Below, one piece after another: positions 46,401-54,791 of a stretch of DNA of 64,000 bases. The number at the start of each line of letters is the position of its first letter. The stretch's first letter is position 1. The position numbers and the translations under genes are program-made. Below the pieces are notes generated by a model. That model had not been told where the DNA came from, ran no database searches, and saw nothing but the letters and a program-made list of their open reading frames with translations. Source of the DNA: Algoriphagus sediminis (GTDB lineage Bacteria; Bacteroidota; Bacteroidia; Cytophagales; Cyclobacteriaceae); assembly GCF_030403435.1 (NCBI RefSeq), contig NZ_JAUEPH010000004.1:62001-126000 (forward strand). The letters run 5' to 3'.

Positions 46401-47210
46401 TTAATTTCTAGCCAAGGAATAAACCCGCTCTCTCAAGAAAGGAAGAATATCATTTCTTGATAAAGACTTTTGAAGGTCTTTATCTATAGGTTCTCCAATT
46501 ACTGCTTTCAAAGTTTTCCCCATTTTATTCTTTACTTCATTCAGTAAGAGTCCATATCTCAGATTTAGATGGATTAGGCTTGCAATCTGGAAAAGATGTG
46601 AGTTTTGACCCTGAAAGTAAATTGGGACGACCGTAGCCTCAGTCTTTTCTATAAGCTTTACTACAAATCGCTTCCACTCGAAATCTTCAGCTTTCTTAAA
46701 AATCTTTGGAGAAGTGGACACACCACCTGCTGGAAATATGACGATGGTTCCTCCTTGCTTTAAGTATTCCATGGCCTTGTTACGGGTGGATATGTTTATT
46801 TCCATGGCTTCTTTGGTTTCACGGAAATCTACTGGTAAAAAGCAGGAATTGATGGTTTGCTCTCTGCAAAGCACTTCGTTTACCAAGGCTTTGAAATGTG
46901 GTCGAATCTGAGTAGCTATATGAGCCATGGCAATACCATCCACCACTCCAAAAGGATGATTTGCGATTAAGATCAAGGGGCCATTTTTTGGAATTCTATC
47001 TACCATCTCCCAATTGATATCTAAAGGAATATTCAAGCCTCCAAGCATATCCCCCCAAATGGTCTGTTCGGTCGGGTTTCCTTCAAGAATTTTGTTTAGT
47101 CTTTTTTCCAACTTTGCACGACCAGTGGCATATTCCAATAACTGAATCAGAGCACTCTTTAAAAATCGGTCCTCCGGAGAGCTGTAGGTTATTTTAACTG
47201 GCTTTGTCAA
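46401..47210 (-). CDS. PlsC-like glycerolipid acyltransferase
   Basis: The acyltransferase motif NHPFGVVDG (HxxxxD in form) is followed by LPVDFRETKEAM and FPAGGVSTS, and AEDFEWKRFVVKLIEKTEATVVPIYF lies further on. These are the blocks of 1-acylglycerol-3-phosphate acyltransferase relatives, here of the hemolysin-like/ornithine-lipid branch. It likely acts at the inner membrane face in phospho- or ornithine-lipid synthesis. 269 residues; no signal peptide. Confidence 0.82.
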   Translation of the reverse strand: MTKPVKITYSSPEDRFLKSALIQLLEYATGRAKLEKRLNKILEGNPTEQTIWGDMLGGLNIPLDINWEMVDRIPKNGPLILIANHPFGVVDGIAMAHIATQIRPHFKALVNEVLCREQTINSCFLPVDFRETKEAMEINISTRNKAMEYLKQGGTIVIFPAGGVSTSPKIFKKAEDFEWKRFVVKLIEKTEATVVPIYFQGQNSHLFQIASLIHLNLRYGLLLNEVKNKMGKTLKAVIGEPIDKDLQKSLSRNDILPFLRERVYSLARN

Positions 47211-47357
47211 ATTTAATCTTTGCTTTTAAGGGTAATATGGTACAAAATCTTTTACACAAGAAATATTTTTGGTTAAGGTTATATTGTCATTGTCGGGCTT
47301 GAATACCAAAATAATCCATACACCTTTGAAAAGTATTATTTACAAAACCATCAACTG

Positions 47358-48134
47358 ATGAAAAACATAGCATTAATTACCGGAGCAAGCAGTGGAATAG
47401 GAAAAGAGCTAGCCACCATCCATGCCGAAAAAGGCGGGGATATGGTTTTGGTTGCCCGAAGGAAAGAAAAGCTCGTGGAGCTTAAGTCCGATCTGGAAAC
47501 TAAGTACTCTGTATCCGTAACCATCATTTCTAAAGACCTAAGTGTCGCAGGATCCGCCACAGAGCTTTTTGAAGAAATTCAGGCTTCTGGGACGGAAATT
47601 AATTTTTTAATAAACAATGCAGGCTTTGGATTAAGAGGGTATTTCCAGGAATTGCCATGGGAAAGACAGCAACAAATGATGCAATTGAACATGATCTCTC
47701 TATCTGAATTGACTTATTTGTTTTTACCCCAAATGATGAAAAGAGGTTCAGGAAGAATTCTGAATGTATCTTCTACAGCTTCTCTTATGCCAGGACCATT
47801 GCAGGCCGTTTATTTTGCTACAAAGGCTTATGTAACTTTTCTCAGCAATGCACTGGCCGAGGAACTGAAGAATACTGGGATTACCGTAACGAACCTTATG
47901 CCTGGCGCAACAGAAACTGAATTTGCTAAGACTGCAGATATGGAGAATACAGAACTGTTCAAGAATGCTTTTTCAGCTCGAGGAGTGGCTTCGGACGGAT
48001 ATGAAGGAATGATGAAGGGAAAACTTGACGTGATATCTGGTGTTTCTGGAAGTCAGAAAATATTGCAGTACATGATTCCTTTTATTCCTAAAAAGACCTT
48101 ATTAGCACAGGTTAAAAAAATGCAGCAAGCCTAA
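47358..48134 (+). CDS. Short-chain dehydrogenase/reductase
   Basis: TGASSGIGKELA is the NAD(P)-binding motif, NNAGFG the structural NNAG motif, and Ser (NVSSTAS), Tyr and Lys (YFATKAY) form the catalytic set. The RR after VLVA suggests NADPH preference. The 258-residue enzyme resembles general SDR oxidoreductases (DltE/YqjQ-like). The substrate is unknown. It is a single gene divergent from the acyltransferase. Confidence 0.92.
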   Translation: MKNIALITGASSGIGKELATIHAEKGGDMVLVARRKEKLVELKSDLETKYSVSVTIISKDLSVAGSATELFEEIQASGTEINFLINNAGFGLRGYFQELPWERQQQMMQLNMISLSELTYLFLPQMMKRGSGRILNVSSTASLMPGPLQAVYFATKAYVTFLSNALAEELKNTGITVTNLMPGATETEFAKTADMENTELFKNAFSARGVASDGYEGMMKGKLDVISGVSGSQKILQYMIPFIPKKTLLAQVKKMQQA

Positions 48135-48273
48135 TTCAAAATTTATTTTTGTATTGTTCATTCAGCCTCATAAATCAATTGTCCGGTTCGTTTTTCTTAG
48201 AACGCTAGCCAAACTATAGAAAGCAAAACTGCAAAACTCTTTTTAATTCTTGGACTTGGGATAAGGTGAATCT

Positions 48274-49017
48274 TCAAAAAACCAATCTTACGACTACAAA
48301 AAACACGGAAGGACATAGCAGCACTCCCACCCCTGTATAAAAAGTAGCAGTCATCGCTCCATAAGGAACTAGTTTTGGGTCGGTGGCAGCTAGCCCCGCT
48401 GCCACTCCTGAGGTAGTACCAATTAAGCCCCCAAAAATCATGGCAGAACCAGGGTTGTCCAGCCCGATTCTTTTGGCAACAATCGGGGTTATGATTGTAA
48501 CAAAAATAGTTTTGACCACTCCCGTAGCAATGCTAATTGCAATCAGATCAGTGGACGCCCCGAGGGCTGAACCGGTAATTGGTCCAACGATATAAGTACA
48601 TGCCCCAGCTCCTATGGTGGTAAGGCTAACCGGATCGGTGTATCCCATTAAATACCCTATTACTACGCCTATAAAAAAGGTAATGCTCACTCCGATAAAA
48701 AGTGAAAGAACACCAACTAATCCGGTTTTTTTAAGCTCATCAAAACTGGCCCCCATGGCGGTAGCTACCACGGTGAAGTCTCTCAACATGGAACCACCCA
48801 ATAGTGCCATACCAGCGAATAACGGATAGCTGGCAATTCCTTTTTCGCCTCCAAAATAGGCAATGACCAAAGCAGCAAGAATGGCCAAAGCAACCCCTGG
48901 AATCCTATTATTAAGTACATTTCTTGAAAACCAATTGAAGAAAAGCATCAAGATTCCTACAATTAGGAAAGCAACGATCAGCCCATTCTTGGTGAAGATT
49001 TGTTCTAGTTCTACCAT
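48274..49017 (-). CDS. madM: Malonate transporter subunit MadM
   Basis: A 247-residue, roughly eight-segment membrane protein begins MVELEQIFTKNGLIVAFLIV. It contains Gly-rich loops typical of MadM (GACTYIVGPITGSALGAS and GGLIGTTSGVAAGLAATDP). With MadL it forms a sodium:malonate symporter. Its start overlaps the madL stop by one base. It ends a matB-madL-madM operon. Confidence 0.88.
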   Translation of the reverse strand: MVELEQIFTKNGLIVAFLIVGILMLFFNWFSRNVLNNRIPGVALAILAALVIAYFGGEKGIASYPLFAGMALLGGSMLRDFTVVATAMGASFDELKKTGLVGVLSLFIGVSITFFIGVVIGYLMGYTDPVSLTTIGAGACTYIVGPITGSALGASTDLIAISIATGVVKTIFVTIITPIVAKRIGLDNPGSAMIFGGLIGTTSGVAAGLAATDPKLVPYGAMTATFYTGVGVLLCPSVFFVVVRLVF

Positions 49018-49388
49018 TAACTAATCTTTTCTCCTGATTTGGACCACTTTGTCAAAACCGGCACCAGAAAATAACAAGCCCCTGTTGCTACTATTCCCAC
49101 TATGACGGCTACCCATCCGCCTGATAAGGCTGCTCTCACGTTGAGAATCATCGACATAGCAATCACTACTGGAATGTACATGCTGCCCCAAAAATAAATT
49201 CCAGCCTTACTCTCCTGGAGCATTGGATATTTTTTACCTAACCGATCATTTATGATTACGAGCAAGAGCATCCCAAAACCGACACCACCTACGTTCCCAT
49301 CAATTCCTATGGCTTTTCCCAACAGCTGACCTATGACCTGCCCCAAAAGAAAGCAAAGGGCTAAAAATGCTACTCCATAAATTTTCAT
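49017..49388 (-). CDS. madL: Malonate transporter subunit MadL
   Basis: The 123-residue protein has four hydrophobic segments and the MadL feature GKAIGIDGNVGGVGFGMLL. It overlaps the end of matB by 4 bases (ATGA) and the start of madM by 1 base, which indicates tight translational coupling. It is the small subunit of the malonate:Na+ symporter. Confidence 0.88.
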   Translation of the reverse strand: MKIYGVAFLALCFLLGQVIGQLLGKAIGIDGNVGGVGFGMLLLVIINDRLGKKYPMLQESKAGIYFWGSMYIPVVIAMSMILNVRAALSGGWVAVIVGIVATGACYFLVPVLTKWSKSGEKIS

Positions 49389-50869
49389 GAGATATCTTTA
49401 AAATCCTTCTTAAGCTCTTTTTTGACAACTTTTCCCATCGCGTTTCTGGGCAAATCTTCCAGTATTTTAATCTTCCTGGGAATTTTATAAGAAGAAAGGT
49501 TCCCTTTCATCCATTCTTTAAAAGCCTCCAAATCAATATCATCTTCATTCGGAATCAATGCTGCAGCTACGATTTCACCCCATTCTTCATCCTCGATTCC
49601 CACCACCCCGCAGTCCTTGATGGATGGATGTTTTCGAATGACTTCTTCGATCTCAAGCGCAGATAACTTATAGCCTCCTGACTTAATTATGTCAACTGAA
49701 CTTCTACCTACGATTTTTAAATTGCCCTCATTCACAATCGCGATATCACCAGTTTTAAACCAGCCATCTTCTGAAAACGCATCTCTGGTCGCCTCTTCTC
49801 TCTTCCAATACTCTTTGAATACACTGGGACCTTTCACCCAAATCTCCCCATCTTCCCCGCGGCTGACCTCATTTCCCTCCTCATCTACCAGTTTTAACTC
49901 TACATTTGGCAAGGGTTTACCAATATGCCCGGGGATTCTATCTCCCTCATAGGAATTGCTCACAGCCATTCCAATTTCGGTCATTCCATATCTTTCGAGC
50001 AAAATATGCCCACTGATTGATTTCCACTTTTCTAAAACAGAAACAGGTAGCGCAGCAGATCCAGAAACCATAAGTCTCATATTTTTTAGTCCTTCGGACA
50101 AAGCCGCTTTAGTATTCTCATCACACTCTTCCCAGTATGTGATAAGTTTGTAATAGATGGTGGGTACAGCCATGAATAGATTCACCTCTTTCGAGGCAAT
50201 TCTCTTGAATACCTTTTCGGCATCAAATGGCATAAACTCACAAACAGCCCCAGACCAAAGGGCACATGAAAGTACGTTTATAATCCCATGGACATGATGT
50301 AGTGGCAAAACATTAATGATATGATCTTCTTCTGTCCATTGCCAGAAATCTACTAAACAAGAAACCTGGGCTTCGATATTCGAATGGGTGGTAACCACAC
50401 CTTTAGGGTTTCCTGTAGTTCCTGAGGTATATAAAATCATGGCTCTTCGACCCGATTCCACATTGGGTAAAGAGTATGGTGCACCTGCCTTTTCATTCAA
50501 TCCAACCAAACGAACATTTGATCCCATTGCAAGGGATTGAACAGTATTCAGAAGCTCTTCCTGAACGATTATTTGAACCAAGCCGGTGTCCTTAAAAATG
50601 TATTCAATTGAACTGATAGGAGCTTTAGGATGAATAGGAACTGCAGTACCTCCTGCTCTCCAAACTGCCCATTGGGCTTTTACATATTCATAGCCTGGAT
50701 TTACCAAAATCCCTATTGGCTGCTCATGAAGATCAACTCCATCACCCAATAGCACTTGGGCAAAGTGTGCCGAATCATGAAGCAACTGATCGTAAGTGAA
50801 AGAATTGCCATCAGATATTATGGCAATTCGATTTCGAAACTTTTGAGCTCTCTCTACTAATTTTATCAT
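49385..50869 (-). CDS. matB: Malonyl-CoA synthetase-like acyl-CoA ligase
   Basis: ANL-superfamily motifs are present: MILYTSGTTGNPKGVV, ERYGMTEIG, WFKTGDIA and the C-terminal MGKVVKKEL lysine. Coupling with madL and madM points to malonate as substrate, so the enzyme would make malonyl-CoA from malonate, CoA and ATP. The start could also be 50908 (13 residues longer). No malonyl-CoA decarboxylase gene is in the window, so the product may feed fatty-acid synthesis directly or be decarboxylated elsewhere. Confidence 0.85.
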   Translation of the reverse strand: MIKLVERAQKFRNRIAIISDGNSFTYDQLLHDSAHFAQVLLGDGVDLHEQPIGILVNPGYEYVKAQWAVWRAGGTAVPIHPKAPISSIEYIFKDTGLVQIIVQEELLNTVQSLAMGSNVRLVGLNEKAGAPYSLPNVESGRRAMILYTSGTTGNPKGVVTTHSNIEAQVSCLVDFWQWTEEDHIINVLPLHHVHGIINVLSCALWSGAVCEFMPFDAEKVFKRIASKEVNLFMAVPTIYYKLITYWEECDENTKAALSEGLKNMRLMVSGSAALPVSVLEKWKSISGHILLERYGMTEIGMAVSNSYEGDRIPGHIGKPLPNVELKLVDEEGNEVSRGEDGEIWVKGPSVFKEYWKREEATRDAFSEDGWFKTGDIAIVNEGNLKIVGRSSVDIIKSGGYKLSALEIEEVIRKHPSIKDCGVVGIEDEEWGEIVAAALIPNEDDIDLEAFKEWMKGNLSSYKIPRKIKILEDLPRNAMGKVVKKELKKDFKDIS

Positions 50870-50967
50870 ACCATGGAACGTAGAAAATTTGAGCTCTGAA
50901 GTTAGCAACTCTCCATTAAATTAATTAGCGAACTTGGAACAGGAGAATTGAGAGTTTCTGGAATGAA

Positions 50968-53181
50968 TTAGAATTGCTTCAAAAAGGTGATTTTTCCTAT
51001 AATTTGTTGTTCTCGAAAAGGGTCATCCAAATTTTCAATTCGGGTGTCATTAAAAACCAAATAAACAAATGAGAGAGGCCTATATTCCCAACTTCCCCTT
51101 ATGTTCCATCTTCCCTGTTGATCAAAGCTATTGAATTGATAGAATGCAGAAATTTGTAATCTTGGATTCAAGGCAAAACGAGCACCAGCAGTCGTTAAGT
51201 AAGTTTTCAAATCCTCTTCTTCCTCTCCTAAGCTTTTGATATTATTATATTCATGATCAATAGAAATGCTTGCTTTTGGGCTAGGAGCGAATCTTAATCC
51301 ACCACTGATAGTAGTTCTGCTACCATTGTAAAAATCTCCCCAATTGACATTCCCACTTACCGAGAATCTTGCACTTTGGTCTGTATTAAAGTTGACTTGC
51401 TGTCGGGTATAGTAGTACCTACCTTGTTCTATACGAATTCCTAATGGAGCAAAATCAAAATTAATATTCTGCCAAGTTGGAAAGATTGCATACTGAAAGA
51501 AGCTGCCATCGGTAAAAAAAAGATAAATCGGAAACAAATAAATACTGGCTTGTTGAAATTTTCGAGGGTCTTTGAAATCTTGGTAATAATTAAAAAATGC
51601 ACCAGGGTCAAACCTTCGAATCCATGGAATATTTTTTGGTCTCCAGATGTAATACCCACCTGGATTATGCCAAATCACATTCTTTTGCCGAACAAATCCC
51701 ATATCTGGATTATACTGCTCGGATACAAAACTGCTCAGCCAACCGAGATAATATTTATTCGTCGAATTTCCGGCGAAAATCCTACCTGCCAGTCCCAAGG
51801 TATCCGTAGAGTTATCTCGTGAACCTGATACCATATAGGATACAGTCCATTCATCAGTAGGTCTTATAAATCCATCTACAGTTACTGTAGTATTATTCTT
51901 TGTGTTTTCACCCAATTCATTGGAACTCATATCCATTCGATGGGTGAGCATTACTCCCACATTATTTTCATTGCCATAGTTTTGGAGGTATCGACCTACA
52001 AAAAAATTAGCACCTTGAGAATTTTCAGTTTCTGCCTGATTTATTAAAAGAGCGGCGATCGCTCGATTTTCATTTCGGTCAGTAAATCTAGTTCCGGCAT
52101 TAATTCTCGCTGGAGCAGCATTAAAAGCTCCTTGCAATCCTATAGTTCTACTGAAAAAAGGAACAATATCCGTATTGCCTGCACCAGCCCAAATCCCCGA
52201 GTTTTCAAGGAAAAACTGCCTCCTTTCAGGAAAGAATATGTTAAACCTTTCAAGGTTATTCACCGCCCTATCCACATCCGCCTGAGCAAAATCAGTGTTA
52301 AATGTGAGATCAAGAACCGACCTTGGATTAATGGCCCACTTAATATCCCCACCCAATTTCACCCCATCGTCGGTGAAGTTTTGATCAGCAGATTGCACTT
52401 GGTCGGATTGATAAAGCACATAAGGTTCGACCCTGATATTTGCGCTGGGTTCTGGAAGTTCCAATCCTTCCAACTGTGCAGAATACGTCATTCTAAAAGG
52501 TGAAAAAGATTGAGGAATCGCAGGAAAAACTGTTTGTTCAAAATCTCTTCTTGCAAGTCTGGCAATAGTGATTCCCCAGGTAGGGTCCTCCCCTTCTTCA
52601 GGCCGTTGATATCGCAAAGACTTAAACGGAATGGCATATTCTATAAAGTATCCATCAGGAGTACGTTGAGTACGAACCTGCCATAAAGCATTCCAATTTG
52701 AGTCCCGGTTTGAATCATTAAAAGCCTGTAGATCACCTTGGTTTCCATACGGGGTGGTTTGAAAGGATACACCATATTGCTTTAAATTCTGGGGATCCAA
52801 TTGAACCAAGAATGAATCGTTTTCCCGATAATTAAAATCCCTCCTTAGATCTTGGACTCTGACTCCCTTTTTTCCTAATGAATCTGCACAAAATGCACCT
52901 ACGTAAAGATTTTTCTCATCAAAAAGAATTCTTACTTCTGTTTCATAGAGAATGTTTCCACCCTGGCGAGGTTCCATTCGAAAAAAATCAGTTATGGGTT
53001 TAGCTTTTGACCAATCACTTTCATTTAAAATACCGTCTATTTTAATGTTGCCGGAAGCCCGCTCTGCCTTGATGATTATTGGCTCACTGGGTGGTGGAAA
53101 GTTCTCGTCACCTTGTGCTAAAATATAAGTGTTGAAACAAACATGGAAAAAAGCAGTAATAACAAGCCTCGACCACCACAT
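50968..53181 (-). CDS. DUF5916 outer-membrane protein with CBM9-like domain
   Basis: A signal peptide (ending YILAQ) is followed by a carbohydrate-binding-family-9-like domain (about 35-240, IKIDGILNESDWSKAKPI and FLVQLDPQNLKQYG). A DUF5916 beta-barrel follows, with FNIFFPERRQFFLENSGIW as its hallmark. It starts one base after the stop of the COG0523 GTPase gene and so is part of the MerC-COG0523 operon. The family is common in Bacteroidota and without a proven role. In this context an outer-membrane function in metal homeostasis is a reasonable hypothesis. Confidence 0.85.
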   Translation of the reverse strand: MWWSRLVITAFFHVCFNTYILAQGDENFPPPSEPIIIKAERASGNIKIDGILNESDWSKAKPITDFFRMEPRQGGNILYETEVRILFDEKNLYVGAFCADSLGKKGVRVQDLRRDFNYRENDSFLVQLDPQNLKQYGVSFQTTPYGNQGDLQAFNDSNRDSNWNALWQVRTQRTPDGYFIEYAIPFKSLRYQRPEEGEDPTWGITIARLARRDFEQTVFPAIPQSFSPFRMTYSAQLEGLELPEPSANIRVEPYVLYQSDQVQSADQNFTDDGVKLGGDIKWAINPRSVLDLTFNTDFAQADVDRAVNNLERFNIFFPERRQFFLENSGIWAGAGNTDIVPFFSRTIGLQGAFNAAPARINAGTRFTDRNENRAIAALLINQAETENSQGANFFVGRYLQNYGNENNVGVMLTHRMDMSSNELGENTKNNTTVTVDGFIRPTDEWTVSYMVSGSRDNSTDTLGLAGRIFAGNSTNKYYLGWLSSFVSEQYNPDMGFVRQKNVIWHNPGGYYIWRPKNIPWIRRFDPGAFFNYYQDFKDPRKFQQASIYLFPIYLFFTDGSFFQYAIFPTWQNINFDFAPLGIRIEQGRYYYTRQQVNFNTDQSARFSVSGNVNWGDFYNGSRTTISGGLRFAPSPKASISIDHEYNNIKSLGEEEEDLKTYLTTAGARFALNPRLQISAFYQFNSFDQQGRWNIRGSWEYRPLSFVYLVFNDTRIENLDDPFREQQIIGKITFLKQF

Positions 53182-53182
53182 G

Positions 53183-54184
53183 TCAATCAGCGGCTATTTG
53201 TCCTTGCTCGTGTCTTTGGAACATTTTCAAAAAGACTTCTTTCCTTAGGTTTCTTCCAATAAACACTAATCTGCCTTCCCGGGATTCGTTTGATTTCCAA
53301 GGTGAACCATCCGTCGCTATAAAGGAAGTTCTGGCTGATTGTAAGATAACCCTGTTTGGATAGTTTGGGATTGCTATATAACCTTTCACCCGGTAAACCT
53401 GACTTCGGTAAAGATTTACTAGCCTATTTAGATCCAAGGAAAGACTTTCCAAATCCAAAGGTTTTGGCAAGTTGATGGTAAAAGTTGTGATCTTGTGAGA
53501 ATTACTATCTACTTCATGATCAAGATGATGATGGTGCTCATGATGATGAGCGTGATCATTTGCTTTTTTCTCGATTGTTCTGGATTGAGTTGTACCAAAC
53601 TCTTCAATCTTATCCATGGAAAAGGCTCCAAACTCTCCCTTCATAACTTCAGACTGAGGATTAATGCCTTTTAGGAGGTTTTCAATTTTTGAGAGATAGT
53701 TGGGGGTTACAGTGTCGGATTTATTTAAAAGTATCACGTCTGAGGCCACTATCTGGCGAAGAGCCTCATCAGTTTCTGAAAGCCAATCTTCTACTAGTCC
53801 AGCATCTACCAGGCAAATTACCTGTCTCAAATCAAAATGTGCCTCGACTCTCGGATCCTGTAAAAATGCCTGAATTATTGAGCTGGGATCTGCAATCCCT
53901 GTGGTTTCAATTACCAGCCTGTCGATTTCCTTCTTCTTTTTTGAGATAGCTTCAAGCGCTTCCAATAAACCATCTGCGAGTGAACAGCAAATACAACCAG
54001 CATTTAGCTCAACAATATCCTCTACCCCATCCACAATGATGGCACCGTCAATATTTGTTTCTCCACACTCGTTTTCAATCACCAATACCCGGTCAGGCCT
54101 AACATCCCCAATTAAATTGTTGAGAAAAGTAGTTTTTCCACTACCCAAGAAGCCAGTAATTATGTGTACTGGAATTTGATCCAT
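53183..54184 (-). CDS. COG0523 (CobW/ZNG1-type) metal chaperone GTPase
   Basis: The Met at 54184 (MDQIPVHIITGFLGSGKTT) was chosen; the stop of the MerC gene overlaps it by one base. Motifs are the Walker A GFLGSGKTT, the metal-binding GCICCS, ETTGIADPSS and NKSDT. A His-rich loop (HAHHHEHHHHLDHE) lies before the C-terminal CobW_C domain. Such GTPases deliver Zn (or other metals) to client proteins under metal limitation and are typical members of Zur regulons. Confidence 0.92.
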   Translation of the reverse strand: MDQIPVHIITGFLGSGKTTFLNNLIGDVRPDRVLVIENECGETNIDGAIIVDGVEDIVELNAGCICCSLADGLLEALEAISKKKKEIDRLVIETTGIADPSSIIQAFLQDPRVEAHFDLRQVICLVDAGLVEDWLSETDEALRQIVASDVILLNKSDTVTPNYLSKIENLLKGINPQSEVMKGEFGAFSMDKIEEFGTTQSRTIEKKANDHAHHHEHHHHLDHEVDSNSHKITTFTINLPKPLDLESLSLDLNRLVNLYRSQVYRVKGYIAIPNYPNRVILQSARTSFIATDGSPWKSNESREGRLVFIGRNLRKEVFLKMFQRHEQGQIAAD

Positions 54185-54588
54185 TATGATTTCTTGTTTT
54201 GAATAGGTGGTAGTTGATGCGATAGGTTTTTCCAATACATATTCTGTAAATGTGAATAAATGATTACCCCCGCCCCAGCCAAGGTAAGAAATAGGCCTAT
54301 GCGCTCATTCGCTACTGATTCCCCATTTAGGATTAACAGAAAACCTGCAAAAAAAAGTATAGGAACATAATGCTTTTTGTGTAACCAAAAACCCCACATG
54401 AAGGACACCCCACCAATGATTAAGGAAGAGAGAATTATAGCGGTTTCTATCCATTCCTGATCAATGGATTTAATCATAACCTCAAACCCAAGAATCATAA
54501 AAATGGGCAAGGCTAAACAATGGACCATACAAAGGACTGAGGCACAAATTCCAAACTTATCTAAGACAATTGACAATCGGTCTTTCAT
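54184..54588 (-). CDS. MerC-domain membrane protein
   Basis: The Met at 54588 (MKDRLSIVLDKFG) gives 134 residues; a TTG at 54642 would start inside the palindromic operator. Four hydrophobic segments and the metal-site motif CASVLCMVHC are the marks of MerC proteins, which move metal ions such as Hg2+ across the inner membrane. Lack of other mer genes and the coupling to a COG0523 GTPase suggest another metal, perhaps zinc. First gene of the operon. Confidence 0.85.
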   Translation of the reverse strand: MKDRLSIVLDKFGICASVLCMVHCLALPIFMILGFEVMIKSIDQEWIETAIILSSLIIGGVSFMWGFWLHKKHYVPILFFAGFLLILNGESVANERIGLFLTLAGAGVIIYSHLQNMYWKNLSHQLPPIQNKKS

Positions 54589-54631
54589 GAATGAGTGTTT
54601 TTTAGTGATAGTAAAGGTAAAGTCGATTTTA

Positions 54632-54658
54632 TATAAATGCAATTAGGTTGCATTTATA
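54632..54658. promoter_or_regulatory. Perfect 11-5-11 palindrome (Fur-family/Zur-like operator)
   Basis: TATAAATGCAA and TTGCATTTATA flank a 5-base centre, 43 bases before the MerC start codon and in the divergent spacer with glnS. The ATGCAA-N5-TTGCAT core recurs at 26183 and 34199. The length and AT-rich symmetrical form fit a Fur-superfamily site. Confidence 0.65.
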
Positions 54659-54791
54659 ATGAGGAATTCAATCAATTTCAAATGCTTTTACTTGAGCTTA
54701 ATTCTTTTTCCATAAATATGAAGTGAGTAAGATGTCATTAGAGGTTGCATTTGCTTTCATTTGACTTAATTTTGAACTTCAATTTTCTGAA

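Noticed and set aside
54589..54642. A TTG start adding 18 residues to the MerC protein
   Set aside because: The start would lie inside the palindromic operator, and the ATG at 54588 matches the family N-terminus.
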